The notes under the pieces are model-generated. The model ran no database searches and was not told where the DNA came from. It saw only the letters and a program-made list of their open reading frames with translations. Positions 40,183-42,416 of a stretch of DNA of 42,416 nt are shown one piece after another. The stretch is from Hungatella sp. UBA5385 (GTDB lineage Bacteria > Bacillota > Clostridia > Lachnospirales > Lachnospiraceae): assembly GCA_002409995.1 (NCBI GenBank), contig DHOR01000039.1, forward strand, positions 57,361 through 99,776. The letters run 5' to 3'. Both the position numbers and the translations under genes were made by a program. Within the stretch, counting starts at the first letter, position 1. The number at the start of each line of letters is the position of its first letter.

Positions 40183-42087
40183 CTAATTGATTATCTCTAC
40201 CCACTCTCCATACAAAACTTCCAACTCTTTTTCAATACTTTCTTTCTCAAATAATAATGTTGTCAAATACTCAGCATTCATACTATTTTGGTCCATTTCA
40301 GTCTCTATTGACTTTAACTTTAGTTCTAATTCTTCAATTTTTTCTTCCATTCGCTGAACTTTCATATTATTTTGTTTCTTTGTATTATTAGAGTTCCTGG
40401 CAGAATCCGGTTTACTTGTTGCTTTTTTAGGCTGTTTTATTTCTATGGAAGCACATAGTTCCTCTTTTCTTTTTAACCGCTCAGCCAGATAATAATCATA
40501 ATCTCCATGATAGACTTCAACTGTTCCTTCTTTTATTTCTATCATTCTATCTGCTACTTTTCTAATAAAATAACGATCATGGGATACAAATAGCAGCGTT
40601 CCTTCATATTCAGCCAATGTCTCTTCTAAAACCTCACGTGAATCAATATCCAAATGGTTGGTTGGCTCATCTAATATCATAAAATTAACATTTTCAAATG
40701 TTAGAGAACATAGCTTTAACCTGCTTTTCTCTCCTCCTGATAAATTTCTGATTTTTTTCATGACGTCTTCTTTATAGAATAAAACTTTCGCAAGCTGTCT
40801 TCTGGCATCTTCATTGGTAATTTTATGAACACTTGTAAAGTACTCTAATATTGTCTGCTCTTCATCTTCAAACTGTACATGTTGAGACAGATAACCGATC
40901 TTCACCTGAGACCCATGTTTTATGAATCCTGAATCCTGCTCCAGCTCCCCTAATATCAGCTTTAGCAAGGTTGATTTTCCGCACCCGTTTTTGCCTATAA
41001 TGCAGACACGATCCTGATAATATATTTCAAAATCAATCTGTTTAAGCAAGGCTTTTTGTTCAAATGATTTGCTGACATTTTCCACCTCAAGCACTCGTTT
41101 TCCCGTTCTGTTTTCAACATTAAGTCCCAGGTTTATCTTCTTTGTATCTATGACAGGCCGATCTAAAACCTCTGTTTTTTCAAGACGCTTTTCCAGCTCC
41201 TTTGCTTTCTTATACATCTTCTCACTATCCCGCATAGCTCCCCAGATTCTGTAACGTTTAATCTGATTCTCCATTTGCTCAATTTTTTTCTGCTGGTTTT
41301 TATAGTGACTGTAATCAACTAGAAATCTTCGTTCCTTCTCCATTACATAAAAACTATAATTTCCTTCATAATGATTGGCCTGACTGAATTCTAATTCTAT
41401 AATTCTATCCACAACACAGTCCAGAAAATACCTGTCATGAGATATAATGAGCACTGATCCTTTATACTCCTTTAAAAATACCTCCAGCCAGTCAAGAGTT
41501 TCTAAATCCAAATGGTTAGTGGGCTCATCTAATAAAAGAACATCCGGTTCTTCTAATAATAATTTAGCCAAAATAACTCTGGTCTTCTCACCCCCACTTA
41601 AGCTGTTAAATGTTAAATCCTTTAGTCCATCTGTAATTTGAAGCCCCTCTGTGATTTTATTGATCTTGGTTTCAAACTCATAGCCGCCTTCTAATTCATA
41701 TTGAGAGGATAATCTTCCATATAAATTGATTGCTTTTTCCAGTTCAACGCCCTTTAAATTCTCAAAGTTCTTCTCCAGCACCTTCATTTGTTCCCCTATG
41801 GCGGAAACCTTTTCAAAAGCCATTCGAACAACCTCTATTGTTGTAACCTTCTCTTCATATACCGGAATTTGATTTAAATATCCGATTTTTACGTTTTTAC
41901 GGAAACTGATATCTCCTTCCTGATAATCTTCCAGTCCCATAAGAATTTTAAAAATTGTTGTCTTACCGCAGCCATTTTGACCAATGAACCCAATTCGTTC
42001 TCCTGTCTTTATTTCAAAGCTGATCTTTTCAAAAATCTTTGTGGCACCATAATATTTTGTTAAATTATTTACACCGATCTCTACCAT
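40183..42087 (-). CDS. ABC-F family ATPase (translation factor or ribosome-protection type)
   Basis: 634 residues without membrane helices. Two ABC domains: Walker A GQNGCGKTT (36-44), signature LSGGEKTRV and Walker B VLLLDEPTNHLDLETLDW in the first; GKNGCGKST, LSGGEKSRLKL and MILDEPTNHLDIDSRE in the second. Between them is the arginine/lysine-rich linker (MENQIKRYRIWG to KELEKRLEKTEV) that reaches the ribosomal tRNA sites. The last about 80 residues are a coiled coil, as in Uup/YdiF relatives. GGAGG lies at 42093-42097. Some members rescue stalled ribosomes, others give resistance to antibiotics acting at the peptidyl-transferase centre. The attenuator-type leader favours drug-induced expression, but this is inference. 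Confidence 0.92.
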   Translation of the reverse strand: MVEIGVNNLTKYYGATKIFEKISFEIKTGERIGFIGQNGCGKTTIFKILMGLEDYQEGDISFRKNVKIGYLNQIPVYEEKVTTIEVVRMAFEKVSAIGEQMKVLEKNFENLKGVELEKAINLYGRLSSQYELEGGYEFETKINKITEGLQITDGLKDLTFNSLSGGEKTRVILAKLLLEEPDVLLLDEPTNHLDLETLDWLEVFLKEYKGSVLIISHDRYFLDCVVDRIIELEFSQANHYEGNYSFYVMEKERRFLVDYSHYKNQQKKIEQMENQIKRYRIWGAMRDSEKMYKKAKELEKRLEKTEVLDRPVIDTKKINLGLNVENRTGKRVLEVENVSKSFEQKALLKQIDFEIYYQDRVCIIGKNGCGKSTLLKLILGELEQDSGFIKHGSQVKIGYLSQHVQFEDEEQTILEYFTSVHKITNEDARRQLAKVLFYKEDVMKKIRNLSGGEKSRLKLCSLTFENVNFMILDEPTNHLDIDSREVLEETLAEYEGTLLFVSHDRYFIRKVADRMIEIKEGTVEVYHGDYDYYLAERLKRKEELCASIEIKQPKKATSKPDSARNSNNTKKQNNMKVQRMEEKIEELELKLKSIETEMDQNSMNAEYLTTLLFEKESIEKELEVLYGEWVEIIN

Positions 42088-42107
42088 AATAACCTCCTAA
42101 TGAACGC

Positions 42108-42134
42108 AAAAAAACCAAAGCCAATAAGCTTTGG
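42108..42134 (-). terminator. Intrinsic terminator in the ABC-F leader (attenuator)
   Basis: On the minus strand CCAAAGC-TTATTG-GCTTTGG (42115-42134) is a perfect 7-bp stem followed by seven T (42108-42114). It lies between the leader ORF and the ABC-F ribosome site, only about 20 bases before the start codon, so it must be overcome for expression. TTTTGGA within the leader ORF (42189-42195) can pair with TCCAAAG of the stem's 5' arm as an antiterminator. Confidence 0.82.
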
Positions 42135-42175
42135 ATAATTTTAGCCATATGAAATGAATGAATATCATTACAATT

Positions 42176-42307
42176 CTAACTTGAATATTCCAAAATACCT
42201 ATCTGGATTCCCTTAAATCTATTAAATTTGGACGCACTTATCCCGTTAACGGCAAAAAGTGAAAACATAACAGATTCAAAACTTATCCATCTAAGTGTTT
42301 TATTCAT
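42176..42307 (-). CDS. Leader peptide upstream of the ABC-F gene
   Basis: A 43-codon ORF beginning MNKTLRWISFESVMFSLF and ending IQIGILEYSS. AAAGGA lies 8 bases before the ATG at 42307; an ATG two codons earlier has only 2 bases of spacing. It begins about 25 bases after the predicted transcript start and ends 42 bases before the terminator stem. The ORF end overlaps a segment that can pair with the terminator. This fits a translated sensor whose stalling or pausing changes RNA folding. I do not recognise the peptide from a known system. Confidence 0.7.
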   Translation of the reverse strand: MNKTLRWISFESVMFSLFAVNGISASKFNRFKGIQIGILEYSS

Positions 42308-42338
42308 TGTCATAGTCCTTTCATTAATATATGTTACT

Positions 42339-42367
42339 ATGATATGTTATTTTTTGATTTTCGTCAA
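42339..42367 (-). promoter_or_regulatory. Promoter of the ABC-F leader
   Basis: The minus strand has TTGACG (42362-42367), a 17-base spacer and TATCAT (42339-42344). Transcription would start near 42332, giving an untranslated region of about 245 bases before the ABC-F gene. Bases 42368-42416 show nothing that I can assign. Confidence 0.75.
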
Positions 42368-42416
42368 GGGTTATCAAAATCACCCTTCTCACACCTGAAA
42401 TGAAATTTTAAATTCT

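Noticed and set aside
42160..42340. ABC-F leader considered as a metabolite riboswitch
   Set aside because: I see none of the conserved motifs of common riboswitch classes. A translated leader ORF plus terminator explains the region better.

Overview
The window looks like a chromosomal segment of an AT-rich, spore-forming anaerobic member of the Clostridia, most likely a Lachnospiraceae-type genome. The reasons are strong GGAGG ribosome sites, a Tlp-type small spore protein gene, citrate lyase, a hybrid cluster protein with hemerythrin and ferredoxin, and many compact same-strand operons. I see no rRNA, tRNA, insertion sequence, prophage or CRISPR array.

Region by region. (1) 1-10466 is a sigma-54 regulatory island. 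A dipeptide/oligopeptide-type ABC transporter operon (minus strand: dppA, B, C, D, and an F cut by the window edge) has a textbook -24/-12 element in front of dppA. Just upstream lie a histidine kinase whose sensor is a fused solute-binding domain, its NtrC-type enhancer-binding response regulator, and a divergent rpoN. (2) 10511-19935 is a citrate lyase locus. citD-citE-citF lie behind two carriers (MatC-type and CitMHS-type) and a beta-propeller lactonase. Divergently transcribed are a LysR regulator, citC (ligase) and citX (prosthetic-group transferase). citG is not in the window.

(3) 19952-22154 holds a MarR regulator with a long Gly/His/Arg/Glu repeat region and a promoter bracketed by AGGTACCT palindromes, then a secreted protein with cell-wall-binding repeats. 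(4) 22256-26471 is a nitrosative/redox-stress cluster: Crp/Fnr regulator, Hcp with a fused DUF1858, an unknown protein, hemerythrin and ferredoxin. A dyad centred near -41.5 of hcp also forms the regulator's terminator. (5) 26489-29301 is a three-gene unit (membrane protein with a DUF350-like part, glutathionylspermidine-synthase-like ATP-grasp enzyme, unknown protein) running into the Crp/Fnr gene. (6) 29381-31721 carries tlp, a 41-residue Lys-rich protein, recA and a MarR gene.

(7) 31239-34887 is a MarR-regulated pair: a MalY/PatB-type C-S lyase and a divergent amino-acid permease, with near-identical TTTAG-N3-CTAAA operators placed just after both -10 boxes. (8) 35033-38465 holds a small conserved-looking protein and an ECF sigma operon (sigma factor, membrane protein, ABC ATPase, ABC-2 permease) with overlapping genes. 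(9) 38564-42416 has a DEAD-box helicase and an ABC-F ATPase. The ABC-F gene is preceded by a strong promoter, a 43-codon leader ORF and an intrinsic terminator directly before its ribosome site, the layout expected of translation-dependent attenuation.

All names rest on reading the sequence and on family knowledge; no searches were run. Where several start codons were possible I chose the one with the best-spaced ribosome site.
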